Of a DNA stretch of 64,000 nt, positions 45,473 to 54,489 are shown in pieces. This stretch comes from Vibrio amylolyticus. Lineage in GTDB: Bacteria; Pseudomonadota; Gammaproteobacteria; Enterobacterales; Vibrionaceae. The stretch lies in assembly GCF_023145695.1 (NCBI RefSeq), contig NZ_JAJHVV010000006.1, forward strand, positions 294,792-358,791. Reading direction: 5' to 3'. The position numbers were made by a program, and so were the translations under genes. How positions within the stretch are numbered: position 1 is the stretch's first letter; each line of letters starts with the position of its first letter. Under the pieces are notes generated by a model. The model worked only from the letters and a program-made list of their open reading frames with translations. It was not told the origin of the DNA and ran no database searches.

Positions 45473-46323
45473 GCACGTCTTACTCGATTTTGGCCCTGGC
45501 TATGTTATTGGGCTCATTGGATAAATGGCTTTCACGTATTTGTTTAAAAAAGACGCCATTGTGCAATGAGTATTTATTCGCCTATCAAATAACATGCAGC
45601 GTTTTGGTCGGGGTATTTATGGCTATTGAATTAGGCCATGCTCGCATACTATTCGATGATGAGACTAACCCGTGGGCGCTCGCGTTTTTGATCCTTGCCA
45701 GTATTTTCTCCTGGATGGGGTTTGCTTACTCTACGTTCAGAGCGCGCGCTTCAACGGAATTAGGCATTGTTTCTGTTATCTCAAAAACCAAGGTGGTTTG
45801 GAGCGTTCTGTTCGGCATTGTTTTTTTTAATGAGAGTCTGACCTCCTTGCAAGTCTTAGGAGGGCTGCTGATACTGCTTGCGTCAATGCTCATCGGTAAA
45901 CCCAGCCAAGTAAGCCTCCGTTTATTGACTCATTTACACGCTTGGCTCGCCCCGATATTTCTAACCATAGCGATGGGCGTTGATAAAACACTAACCGAGT
46001 ATTTACCTTCCAGCGTGATCTTGTTTATCGGGTTTTCTGGGACGGCTCTTTTAACGCCAATACTCTTTAAAATTCGTTATGATTTGATAAAAGAGGTCGC
46101 GCTAAATGCAATGATAACAGCCGCTTGTGGCTCTATAAGCTACTACCTGTTATTAAAAGTGCTCAACATGAGCGCCTTTAGTGTCGTTATGGCTTTGTTT
46201 CAATGCGCCTTTATGTTGGATATGATTTTTGGCTACTTTGTCTTAAATGAACATACTCACCTTAAAAGAAAAATGGCGTCTTGTTTACTCGCTACCCTTG
46301 GCATTTTGACGCTTGTCTCGTGA
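45469..46323 (+). CDS. EamA/DMT-family exporter
   Basis: 284 aa, about ten transmembrane helices in two EamA repeats (ELGIVSVISKTKVVWSVLFG with FNESLTSLQVLGGLLILLAS; MSAFSVVMALFQCAFMLDMI with LNEHTHLKRKMASCLLATLG). Drug/metabolite exporters of this family release amino acids and secondary metabolites. Translationally coupled to the methyltransferase, so it plausibly exports the methylated product. Confidence 0.82.
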   Translation: MSTSYSILALAMLLGSLDKWLSRICLKKTPLCNEYLFAYQITCSVLVGVFMAIELGHARILFDDETNPWALAFLILASIFSWMGFAYSTFRARASTELGIVSVISKTKVVWSVLFGIVFFNESLTSLQVLGGLLILLASMLIGKPSQVSLRLLTHLHAWLAPIFLTIAMGVDKTLTEYLPSSVILFIGFSGTALLTPILFKIRYDLIKEVALNAMITAACGSISYYLLLKVLNMSAFSVVMALFQCAFMLDMIFGYFVLNEHTHLKRKMASCLLATLGILTLVS

Positions 46324-46770
46324 ACGCATCGACTTGGCCCATTTGGATCGCTTTTGTTTAAGAACTCTCGTTGAGCGCACCTTTGAACCACGTCCTCTAT
46401 AGGATTAGAGAGCCGTTCGCTTTTTCTATAAGTGAGGATCGGTCGTTTCAAATCCTGAACGCCATGTTCAGGCTAACTAATGCTCAGGTTAATTTGGTTT
46501 TCGATCGATTCGTTTCAGTGTTCATTAAGATAAATCGAAAGAAAAGAGGCGATGGAGTACTCTTTAATGAGGTGCTCCATCGCCGATGCAGCAGTGAGTG
46601 TAAGTAAAGCAAAGGGCGGGTTTGTTTAACGTACGGTTAATGCTGCGTTCAAGTAAATAGGATGACGGGGTGAGGGTGCCGAGTAGTCGTTGCTTGACAC
46701 AGACCTGAACTAGGTTAGTCCCGTCTCGCTATTTACATGGCTAAAATGACACGATAGTACTGAGTGAGGT

Positions 46771-46793
46771 AGTAAATAATCGGTAATTAATTT
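46771..46793. promoter_or_regulatory. Candidate operator, distal copy
   Basis: AAATAATCGGTAATTAAT, compare AAATAATGGGTTATTTAT at 16317 and AATTAATGGGTAATTAAT at 26763. Confidence 0.35.
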
Positions 46794-46990
46794 GCTATAT
46801 ACCCTAGGTCATATTCAACAAAGAGTGGTTTTGCTGTCTTGTTGCCGATAGGCTAATTCTGACCTTCTTAAAACTTTATTCATTTTAGCAGGTGGTGATA
46901 TCTCTACGAAATCTATTTTATCTCATCACCGCTACTCGTAGCATTTATATATTCAACGTCCTTTAGCGTTGATAGCAAGTATATACCAGC

Positions 46991-47009
46991 AATAAATAAC
47001 CATTATTTA
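46991..47009. promoter_or_regulatory. Candidate operator upstream of the permease
   Basis: AATAAATAACCATTATTTA; its complement, TAAATAATGGTTATTTATT, matches the box upstream of the ToxR-like gene. It lies about 150 nt before the permease start. Confidence 0.4.
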
Positions 47010-47158
47010 GGACCTCTAACTCTTGATACGTGCGACCATCTGTTCGCAAGATATTGGTAGCATCTTGAGATCTTGAGGAGTGAGTAAGTTCTTAAGTTAT
47101 TGTCTTGGTATGGGCGGAGGTGAATCTGATGAAGAATTAAAATTAAGTGGAGCTAATA

Positions 47159-48445
47159 ATGGATAATATGTTTGGTAATGAGTCAGTTAATCAAAAACAA
47201 AGCAAAAAACCTAAGTTATTGGGAGGGTGCAGTATAATTGCTTGCATCTGTGTCGGCACTGGCACGCTAACTCTCCCTGCCGCTGGAGCGGGCGCTTGGA
47301 CTATTTGGTCAATACTCACCCTTTTAGGCGTCATGGCCATTATGATCTCAAGCGGGTGTATTTTGTTAGAAGCCCTAAAGGCTTACCCATATCGTTCATC
47401 TTATTCGACCGTGACTAAAGATATATTGGGTAATCGCATTGCGCTTATAAATAATTTGGCAGTCTATTTTGTTGGAGTGATCCTTCTCTATGCATATATC
47501 ACCGTTTCTGGACTGATTTTAGAGGAATATGTAAGCATAAATGCCCCTGTTGCATCAGTGTTGTTTGTCTTGGTATTTTCGTTCTTAATTTGGCACTCTA
47601 CAAAGTGGGTTGATAGAGCATCACTTGTACTACTCTTGGTGATGGTGTTTACTTTTATATTCGCTATTTTAGGCCTTGTAAAGGACATCAATGTCGACTT
47701 TCTGATGTATTACGATCCTAGCGGATCCCAAAGCAAATATGTACTTTCATTCCTGCCTATTGCTCTTGCAGCGTTTGGGTTTCATCACGCTGTTTCGACA
47801 ATGCGAGACTATTATCGTGATGAATATGTCGCTCAGAGAGCGTTAGTCGGTGGCGCTCTGATCGCACTGGCAGTATATGTTATTTGGGTACTCAGTATTT
47901 ACGGCAATATAGAGCGATCTAGCTTTTGGGACATTAATGCTGCTGGTGGCAACGTTGACTCTTTGATGTTGGCGATAATTGAGGGATTGCAGGATGAAGC
48001 ATTAACTATTGTGATCGGTTCATTTTCATCAGCGGCTATCTTGTCGAGTTTTATCGGTGTGGGGCTAGGGCTATTTGACTTTCTTGCTGACGTTTTTAAG
48101 TTTGGAAACTCTCGTATTGATAGGACCAAAACATGGGCTGTAACATTTTTACCACCATTGATATGCTCTCTACTTTATCCGATGGGGTTTCTTATCTCGA
48201 TTGGATATGTAGCTCCATTTGCAGCTACCTGGACATGTATAATCCCAGTTCTGATAGTGAGAAAATTGCGTAAAGATTCTCTGATGGGATCTAATACTGA
48301 AACTCAACCTAGCTCAAGTGCTAGTCAATATCGATTTGCGGGTGGAAACGGCGCTCTTTTTGTTGTTTTCTCATTCGGGGTTTCGATCGTCCTCATTCAA
48401 TTTTTGGATATACTTGAACTATTGCCTCGTTTTGGCGTTTCTTAA
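47159..48445 (+). CDS. Aromatic amino-acid permease (Mtr/TnaB/TyrP-like)
   Basis: 428-aa inner-membrane proton symporter of the HAAAP family with about eleven helices. LLGGCSIIACICVGTGTLTL then PAAGAGAW is the family's first-helix motif; DYYRDEYVAQRALVGGALIALAVYV and GSFSSAAILSSFIGVGLGLFDFL follow. It would import tryptophan or tyrosine. ATG at 47159 preceded by GTGGAGCTAATA. It sits 11 kb from a tryptophanase gene, and tnaA-tnaB are normally one operon, so the pair may have been separated by cassette insertion. Confidence 0.88.
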   Translation: MDNMFGNESVNQKQSKKPKLLGGCSIIACICVGTGTLTLPAAGAGAWTIWSILTLLGVMAIMISSGCILLEALKAYPYRSSYSTVTKDILGNRIALINNLAVYFVGVILLYAYITVSGLILEEYVSINAPVASVLFVLVFSFLIWHSTKWVDRASLVLLLVMVFTFIFAILGLVKDINVDFLMYYDPSGSQSKYVLSFLPIALAAFGFHHAVSTMRDYYRDEYVAQRALVGGALIALAVYVIWVLSIYGNIERSSFWDINAAGGNVDSLMLAIIEGLQDEALTIVIGSFSSAAILSSFIGVGLGLFDFLADVFKFGNSRIDRTKTWAVTFLPPLICSLLYPMGFLISIGYVAPFAATWTCIIPVLIVRKLRKDSLMGSNTETQPSSSASQYRFAGGNGALFVVFSFGVSIVLIQFLDILELLPRFGVS

Positions 48446-48696
48446 TGGTATTCGCGCTGGGGTAGTTTGTACTTCATTTTACTAGCAGGTTTACTGCTTA
48501 TTTCTGAGCCGCGCACATGAAAGTGCTAAGGTTGGCTAGAGCCAAAGCGAATATTTGGGTCTTTTGTTGTTAAGAAGATGATGGATCTTAAAGGTCTATC
48601 TAGCTCTCCAATTTTATTACTTTTTCATGTCCTGCTTTCCCCCTAAGAATCAAGGCTCAATCGTGCTTGGAACAAAGCTTATCGGAGCGCTAGCCT

Positions 48697-48892
48697 GATA
48701 TGTTTTTGTAACTCAATATTAAGCCAAAACAACTAACGAACAGCCTTGGCTTACAAGACGGGATTTTTTCGTAATCCTCTATCAAACTTCAAATAAAGCA
48801 TTGATACATAGTGAGTTACCTATGATGCTTGAGCAAGATAGAGGGAAAGCAAAAGCGGAATTATTCCGTCTAATAAGCGTTAAATTTTTTAC
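48697..48892. repeat. Dispersed ~190-bp repeat, copy 2
   Basis: See copy at 40031. Ends GGAATTATTCCGTCTAATAA then GCGTTAAAT, directly before a cassette gene. The 48446-48696 stretch holds no gene. Confidence 0.7.
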
Positions 48893-48910
48893 CATTCAGG
48901 AGGAGTGATT

Positions 48911-49153
48911 ATGTTTGAATATAAAATGGTACAAACTCCACCCAATATAGCCGTTGAAATGAAATCTCATAGAGGCAATGAAGCTGCGGCCTATTTAGAA
49001 CGAGTAGTTAATGAGTACGCCGATGATGGGTGGGAATTTCAGCGAGTAGACAGTATAGGGGTTCAAGTGCAACCAGGGTGCATGGATTCTCTATTTGGTA
49101 AGAAAGTTCAAAATAATAGCTACTACGTGATTACATTTCGAAAAGAAAAGTAG
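48911..49153 (+). CDS. Integron cassette: DUF4177-like protein
   Basis: 80 aa. FEYKMVQTPPN at the start, ERVVNEYADDGWEFQRVDSIG in the middle and YYVITFRKEK at the end are the usual DUF4177 layout (small beta-alpha-beta protein of unknown role). AGGAGGAGTGATT gives a strong ribosome site for the ATG at 48911. The stop overlaps the yidD-like start by 1 nt. Confidence 0.75.
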   Translation: MFEYKMVQTPPNIAVEMKSHRGNEAAAYLERVVNEYADDGWEFQRVDSIGVQVQPGCMDSLFGKKVQNNSYYVITFRKEK

Positions 49154-49359
49154 TGTTAGTAAATGTATCGTTAAAATTAATTTATCTCTATCGTCTGATC
49201 GCACCTAGACGGTTTCGTGATTCATGTTTGTTTGAACCTACTTGTTCTGAGTATGCGATCCTTGCTCTTAATAAGTATGGCTTCTTCACGGGGTGGGTTT
49301 TAGCGCTCAGAAGGATTGGCCGATGTAAGCACCCAAATGGTGGAGTCGATCAGCTATAA
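49153..49359 (+). CDS. yidD: YidD-family membrane-protein insertion factor on a cassette
   Basis: 68 aa. RLIAPRRFRDSCLFEPTCSEYA then ALNKYGFFTGWVLALRRIGRCKHP and GGVDQL follow the YidD pattern (PxCRFxPTCSxYA...RIxRCNPxxxGGxDPV). The housekeeping copy normally sits with rnpA and yidC; this one is an extra copy on a cassette. GTG start overlapping the previous TAG, so translationally coupled. Confidence 0.85.
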   Translation: MLVNVSLKLIYLYRLIAPRRFRDSCLFEPTCSEYAILALNKYGFFTGWVLALRRIGRCKHPNGGVDQL

Positions 49360-49487
49360 TATAACAAACGCTTCAAGCCGATTCGTAACGCTCGGCGCTT
49401 TTGGTATCAATGTAGGTTTTAGTGATTACGGTGTTAAATTTGGCGTGGGTGGAGCGTTACTCACGGTTTAGGCGGGAGTTATATGCC
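49357..49487. repeat. attC site (VCR type)
   Basis: TATAACAAACGCTTCAAG ... CGTAACGCTCGGCGCTTTTGG ... TTTAGTGATTACGG ... GGAGCGTTACTCACGG ... TTAGGCGGGAGTTATATG. Confidence 0.85.
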
Positions 49488-49514
49488 AATTCGAGAATAA
49501 CGGAGAGATAGTCG

Positions 49515-49856
49515 ATGGAAAAGTGGCTTATAGAGGCGAATGAAGCATTAGACGAAGCACTGTCTGCTATTTCTTTTGGTGAAATCTCCAAGGAAAACAT
49601 GTACCAATTGGCATCAGTTCTCTATGCTAAACGAAATCAAATGAGCAATGATGCGTTGTTTGAAATGATGAACAATGAAATTGATGAACAAGTAGAAACA
49701 GATTGGTCATTCGATTCCAATTCAAAAAAACAATACAGATTTCACTTTGTATCATCTTATCTACTTTGTTATGTCATTGCGGGTAAAATCGACGAATTTT
49801 TCTATGATGAAGTGATGGACTATGTGAATGAAAACTTAGGTTTATTTGAAGATTAA
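49515..49856 (+). CDS. Last integron cassette: small acidic helical protein
   Basis: 113 aa, acidic, helical (EANEALDEALSAISFGEISK; FEMMNNEIDEQVETDW), ending ENLGLFED. ATG after GGAGAGATAGTCG. The composition resembles immunity or antitoxin-type proteins, but no family is recognised and no partner toxin is next to it. Confidence 0.6.
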   Translation: MEKWLIEANEALDEALSAISFGEISKENMYQLASVLYAKRNQMSNDALFEMMNNEIDEQVETDWSFDSNSKKQYRFHFVSSYLLCYVIAGKIDEFFYDEVMDYVNENLGLFED

Positions 49857-49980
49857 TTGGTCTTTAACAAGCACGTAAACGACTATGTCGTCAATAGCGA
49901 GTTTTTTACGTTGTCAGAAGATTGTTCCGAGAATGCCGTCTAACACGCTTTTGTTCAGTAATAATCTATACTGAGTTAGC

Positions 49981-50766
49981 TCACTTAAGAGGAACGGTAC
50001 GGCTTTTTATAAAACTTAATGGTGTCTTCCCTGTTTGATACTTGAAAAAGGCGATGAAGGCGCTATCAGAAGAAAATTCCAGCCAATTGGCAACATCGCT
50101 AACTTGCATTTCTCTAGATAGTAATTCTATTGCCTTTAACAAGCGCCATTGCTGCCTCCAATCTTGGTAAGACATCCCTGTTTCTGCTTTAAATAATCTC
50201 GTGACAGTTTTGGTACTTGCACCTACGGAGTGAGCCAGTGTGGTAAGAGGCGGCACCAAAAAGAATTCTTGCATCACTTGTTGGCGGAATCTTTTTAATC
50301 GACGATCTGAGGGCATGGGTAATTGAAAAGAATGACATTTAGCCTCATAGAACTCTTCCCAAAAAAGAGCCGTCGTCTTTAGCTGTTCATTTTCAGGTTT
50401 ATCCCATGCCCACAGTGCCATCTTATCAATGAGAGCCTTAAGCAAAGCGTTCACTTCTATCATAGTTATATTACTAGGACACTCAAAAACGGAGCAATCG
50501 AAATATACTGAACGATAAGCCACCACGTTCGTCATCATCGCTTGATGTTGGGTGTATGGCGGAATCCAGACAGCTTTTGTCGGCGGCAAAATGCAGATTG
50601 AGTTATCTAAAGCAAAGCTCATACATCCTTGAGGGGCATAAAGTAGTTGACCTTTCTCATGCTGGTGCATCCCCGAATCGTGTTTACCGATATCGGCAGC
50701 TATGCCCACAACGCTAGCTGCTAATTCATCTACATCAAATTGGGTTTGTTCATCAATAATTGCCAT
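49981..50766 (-). CDS. AraC-family transcriptional regulator
   Basis: 261 aa. N-terminal cupin sensor (HQHEKGQLLYAPQGCMSFAL, ILPPTKAVWIPPYTQHQA) and a C-terminal double helix-turn-helix (TLAHSVGASTKTVTRLFKAE, VSDVANWLEFSSDSAFIAFF, then KYQTGKTPLSF). Divergent from the efflux gene with 96 bp between, the standard layout for a local activator of a drug exporter. Confidence 0.9.
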   Translation of the reverse strand: MAIIDEQTQFDVDELAASVVGIAADIGKHDSGMHQHEKGQLLYAPQGCMSFALDNSICILPPTKAVWIPPYTQHQAMMTNVVAYRSVYFDCSVFECPSNITMIEVNALLKALIDKMALWAWDKPENEQLKTTALFWEEFYEAKCHSFQLPMPSDRRLKRFRQQVMQEFFLVPPLTTLAHSVGASTKTVTRLFKAETGMSYQDWRQQWRLLKAIELLSREMQVSDVANWLEFSSDSAFIAFFKYQTGKTPLSFIKSRTVPLK

Positions 50767-50862
50767 TTGTCCTAATCTTGTTGTTTTTGGTGTTAATGTT
50801 ATTAATGGGTAAAGGATAGTCGAATCTATACTGTGTTCCTAATTTGTTTATGAAGACACAAG

Positions 50863-51981
50863 ATGAACACAAAACCTTCTTTATTGTTGATGGTTGTAAT
50901 GTTGATGTTTCCGCAAATCGTGGAAACTATTTACAGCCCAGCTTTGGGCTCTATTGCCAAATCATTTTCTGTAAGTGACTCCCAAGCAGCTCAAACGTTG
51001 TCAGTCTATTTTTTAGCCTTTGCTATTGGCGTTGTTGTATGGGGAGTGATGGCAGATAAACTTGGTAGGCGGCCAACAATGATAATCGGGCTGTTTGTTT
51101 ACGGCTGTGCCTCATTGGCTGCTATGCAAACGCAAAGTTTTGCTTTAGTTATGATCGCGCGAGTATTCAGTGCATTTGGAATTGCTGTTGGCTCAGTTGT
51201 GACGCAGACTATGCTTCGTGATGCGTTTAGTGGCGAAGAGCTAGGAAAGGTCTTTAGCCTAATGGGGGTAGGGATCGCTATTAGTCCAGTGTTAGGAATG
51301 CTACTAGGTGGTCAACTTACAGCAATTGGCGGTCATCATTATGTGTTCATGGCACTATTTGTTATGGCGCTTTTGTTATTTTTGTACAATATATTTAAGC
51401 TCCCTGAGACTCAAAAGGACAGTCAGCGATTACAACTAGGTTCCTTAAGTGTTCGTATGTTGAAAGATTCGCACATATGGATGTCAGCACTATTAGTTGC
51501 ATTATACAACATTGCACTATTCTCTTATTATCAGCTTGGCGCGTTTACTTTTAAGGAATTAGGGTTTAGCTCTGCTCAATTTGGTTACAGTGGCATCGTA
51601 TTGGGACTTGGGACACTATTAGGCAGTTGCTTAAACAAAACTCTACTTTCTAAACAGGTGTCGCAACGTTCTCTTTTATGGGTTTCAGCAGTGCTCCTAA
51701 ATATTGGCGCTATTGGGGTTTACACCCTATTTGACTCTATTAGGTTTTTAGCACCGATGTTGTTAGTGGTGATGTCCTTTGGTATTGCGATCCCTAATGT
51801 TTTGAGTGTTGCTTTAGTTGACTACAAACAACAAGCAGGTAGTTCTGGTGCTCTATTTGGGCTTCTGTATTACTTATTGATTGGTGGTGGCTTAGCTCTC
51901 GCAGGTGAGATTCAGAATTTAGGGGAGGTACTTGTAGTATGTGGTGTATTGATTGTATTAGTGATGTTATCACGTAGATAA
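50863..51981 (+). CDS. MFS multidrug exporter (Bcr/CflA type)
   Basis: 372 aa, twelve predicted helices. Motif A WGVMADKLGRRPTMIIGL after helix 2, and MLRDAFSGEELGKVFSLMGV in the second quarter as in Bcr/CflA transporters; a proline-rich opening (MFPQIVETIYSPALGSIAKSF) matches the family. Exports drugs or metabolites by proton antiport. Divergent AraC regulator upstream, terminator downstream. Confidence 0.9.
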   Translation: MNTKPSLLLMVVMLMFPQIVETIYSPALGSIAKSFSVSDSQAAQTLSVYFLAFAIGVVVWGVMADKLGRRPTMIIGLFVYGCASLAAMQTQSFALVMIARVFSAFGIAVGSVVTQTMLRDAFSGEELGKVFSLMGVGIAISPVLGMLLGGQLTAIGGHHYVFMALFVMALLLFLYNIFKLPETQKDSQRLQLGSLSVRMLKDSHIWMSALLVALYNIALFSYYQLGAFTFKELGFSSAQFGYSGIVLGLGTLLGSCLNKTLLSKQVSQRSLLWVSAVLLNIGAIGVYTLFDSIRFLAPMLLVVMSFGIAIPNVLSVALVDYKQQAGSSGALFGLLYYLLIGGGLALAGEIQNLGEVLVVCGVLIVLVMLSRR

Positions 51982-52010
51982 TTATATCAACATTTACACT
52001 AGGTAATGAA

Positions 52011-52041
52011 TAAACTCCCCTTAATCACAGGGGAGTTTTTA
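52011..52041 (+). terminator. Rho-independent terminator
   Basis: AAACTCCCC TTAATCACA GGGGAGTTTTT, 30 nt after the MFS gene. The remaining bases to 52445 hold no supported gene. Confidence 0.9.
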
Positions 52042-52445
52042 CGCTAATTGTAGAATAAACTAGATTATCAAGACTGGACGTATCATTGACTAGAGGCTTT
52101 TCAATACCTGTAGTTGTTCATTAGTTGCTAATTTACAAATACGATGACTCAATAATGTCCAATTCCTATTCAGCGAGCATGGCTGCTGAATTATTCCTGC
52201 CCACACTTGAATTAGCCATTTCTGTGTTGACGTATTCCTACCTTTATTGTTTTCAAGCTTCATTCCACAACCTTCAAGCTGTGTTTGTTGAACATGTAGA
52301 TGTAGATGGATTAGTAACGCGATATTAAGAGCTTTTTCCGTGATCAATTAATAATCCATTATTAACCAATAATTTAGTCGACGTAAAAGTCTTAATTTTA
52401 TCTACTTCATCTCGGCAAGTGCCTGTTTAACATGGAAAAATATTA

Positions 52446-53726
52446 ATGGAAAGTTTGAGTAAACATCTATCATGCACACCTGATTGTGAACAGTTAGATA
52501 CAAATGACGTAGATGCAAAGAAAAACAATTTATATGGGTTAGATATAATCCAATGCAAGAATAGTCGCCAGATAAAAATAAAGTTAGCCGATGGTCCTAA
52601 GTGGGTCATAGATTATTTGACTAACAGCCCTTTTTCTCTTCATGTTCATCCGCAAGTTATCAAAGGATCCGTTGGCGCTATTCAGAGTTTTGGAGCGATT
52701 CACGCCAGTGTTGCTAACGCACGTGCTGTCACAGGGGTTAATACTGAGATTACACGGCGACTATCTAGAATGAAGACAGGGGACGCCCAAAGTCGTCTCT
52801 ATCCAACAACATTGTCTGCCAATATTGCGGTGGCAGGGGGGCTTGCTAGTGAATTGGTGGATAGCACAGCTGTTGTCCACACCAATGTTCACTCAACAGT
52901 TCAATTTGCTGTATCTGGTGCGTTCGATCCTCGACGAGTTATAAGGACCAAAAATACGGTAGAAGTGGCCAGTTCATTTGCTAAGACAACCAAACGTCCG
53001 GTTGTGATCATTGAAGATGGACTCTATTCCATGGGCAACTTTGCCGATTTTGAAGGCATAGGTCGATTTTTAGATGAGAACCCTAACGGTTGGGCTTGGT
53101 TTGATGATGCTCACTCTGTGGGAATGCATGGTCTAAATGGTCGTGGTGCGGCCATGGAAATGATGGAAAGGTATGCCGACAGAACGATTGTCACTGGGTC
53201 TTTAGGTAAAGCATTTGGTGCGGCAGGTGGTTTTATGGCTGCGTCAAAATATTTTACTCAGAATATGCTCGCAGTCTCTGTCTCGGATCGTTTTTCTTGT
53301 AATTTAGATGTGTCAGCCCAGGGTGCTGCGCTTACTGCGATGAAACTGATCGAAGACCCATCAGAATACAAACGCCTTCAAAGTGCGTTAACAGCTCGAT
53401 TAGAACGTATTGATGCAAAGCTATGTGAAAAAGGAATAATGACCGAACAACATGGTACACCCATAGCGTATCGTGTTATTCCATTTTCAGGGCCACAAAA
53501 AGCTATCCAAGTTGCCGCCCAACTACTTAACGTTCATGGATTATTAACTACACCAGTCTATTACCCAACGATTGCTCGCGGAAAAGGGGCGATTCGTGTA
53601 TCACTTTCTGTGGAACACCGTATGTCTGACATTGATGCACTGGTTTCTACACTAGCTGAGTTTCTGACGCCTAATCTGGTGACGAACCATAGCTACTCAG
53701 ATCCTTCAAAGCTGAGGGTTATTTAA
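52446..53726 (+). CDS. Alpha-oxoamine synthase (AONS/CqsA/KBL superfamily)
   Basis: 426-aa PLP enzyme that condenses an amino acid with an acyl thioester to give an aminoketone. FGAIHASVANARAVTGVN-type opening, VVHTNVHSTVQFAVSG, DDAHSVGMHGLNGRG for the cofactor Asp/His, and TGSLGKAFGAAGGFM with the Schiff-base Lys. Its N-terminus is about 50 residues longer than CqsA, and it is clearly not an orthologue of the CqsA at 1945. First of four overlapping genes; its TAATG joins it to the dioxygenase. Confidence 0.87.
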   Translation: MESLSKHLSCTPDCEQLDTNDVDAKKNNLYGLDIIQCKNSRQIKIKLADGPKWVIDYLTNSPFSLHVHPQVIKGSVGAIQSFGAIHASVANARAVTGVNTEITRRLSRMKTGDAQSRLYPTTLSANIAVAGGLASELVDSTAVVHTNVHSTVQFAVSGAFDPRRVIRTKNTVEVASSFAKTTKRPVVIIEDGLYSMGNFADFEGIGRFLDENPNGWAWFDDAHSVGMHGLNGRGAAMEMMERYADRTIVTGSLGKAFGAAGGFMAASKYFTQNMLAVSVSDRFSCNLDVSAQGAALTAMKLIEDPSEYKRLQSALTARLERIDAKLCEKGIMTEQHGTPIAYRVIPFSGPQKAIQVAAQLLNVHGLLTTPVYYPTIARGKGAIRVSLSVEHRMSDIDALVSTLAEFLTPNLVTNHSYSDPSKLRVI

Positions 53727-54487
53727 TGATCCATCGTATTTCACTGGATGAGCTATGCGCTAAAACTGTTTCTGATTTCGGTGTGGTTTGTATTGACCTC
53801 GATGTACCACTATCTCCTGTAGAGTTTGTGCAAGCATCAAAAAAACTAGGTAGTGTGGTCCCATTTGAGCTTTCCAGATATCGACCTAACGAATATCCGA
53901 AAGAAGTTACACTGATTGATAATTTAGGGGATGGACTGACTGCTGCCCCTCCTTGTTTTGGAGAAGGCTGGCATCAGGACAGTTCATTTTTGCCTAATGC
54001 CCCCGAGTATACGTTGCTACATGCGCTTGATGTACCATCTGACGGTGGGGAAACACATTTTTCAGATACTCGACAGGGCTGGTCGCGTTTACCTGAGCCG
54101 TTACGTGAAGTTTTGCGAGGTTATGAATTGACTCATGCAGTCCGTGATTCGTATCGCTTGGTCCCTAAGGATGTTGGGCGTAGCTTAGGTGAACTATTGC
54201 ACTCCTTACCCCATTCTTCACATCGTTTGGTCCAAAACCATCCACGCGTAGGTGAAACTTTGTTTTTGTCTCCACTATATACATCGAGAAATCTAACCGA
54301 GGATCAACAGGTGGGGTATTCGACCGTGTACAAAGAAGTTCTTAAAGACCAGGTGACACATTATTGGCAGCCATCCCAGATCTTAGCGTGGGATAACCGA
54401 GTAGTACTGCATTGCGCATCGGGTTATGCCGGCACCCAACGTAGACGCTTAATCCGAACCATGGTTCAAGATATTGGTGAGGAGTGA
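53726..54487 (+). CDS. TauD-type Fe(II)/2-oxoglutarate dioxygenase
   Basis: 253 aa. Metal motif WHQDSSF (HxD), GGETHFSDTR, distal His in VVLHCASG and the 2-oxoglutarate Arg in RRRLIRTM; YTLLHALDVPSDGG is the usual TauD strand. It probably hydroxylates or desaturates the aminoketone or its acyl chain. Start ATG overlaps the synthase stop by 1 nt. Confidence 0.87.
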   Translation: MIHRISLDELCAKTVSDFGVVCIDLDVPLSPVEFVQASKKLGSVVPFELSRYRPNEYPKEVTLIDNLGDGLTAAPPCFGEGWHQDSSFLPNAPEYTLLHALDVPSDGGETHFSDTRQGWSRLPEPLREVLRGYELTHAVRDSYRLVPKDVGRSLGELLHSLPHSSHRLVQNHPRVGETLFLSPLYTSRNLTEDQQVGYSTVYKEVLKDQVTHYWQPSQILAWDNRVVLHCASGYAGTQRRRLIRTMVQDIGEE

Positions 54488-54489
54488 TT

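Larger units (their letters stand above)
46324..47158. other. Long non-coding region before the permease
   Basis: 835 bp. Holds two copies of the operator-like box and no reliable gene; a 78-codon plus-strand frame (46371-46607) has no start signal. Confidence 0.45.

Noticed and set aside
46371..46607. 78-codon frame downstream of the EamA gene
   Set aside because: No start signal; overlaps a region that otherwise looks like permease upstream sequence.
52090..52347. 85-codon minus-strand frame and its plus-strand mirror after the MFS terminator
   Set aside because: Both frames lack start signals and look like chance frames in non-coding DNA.
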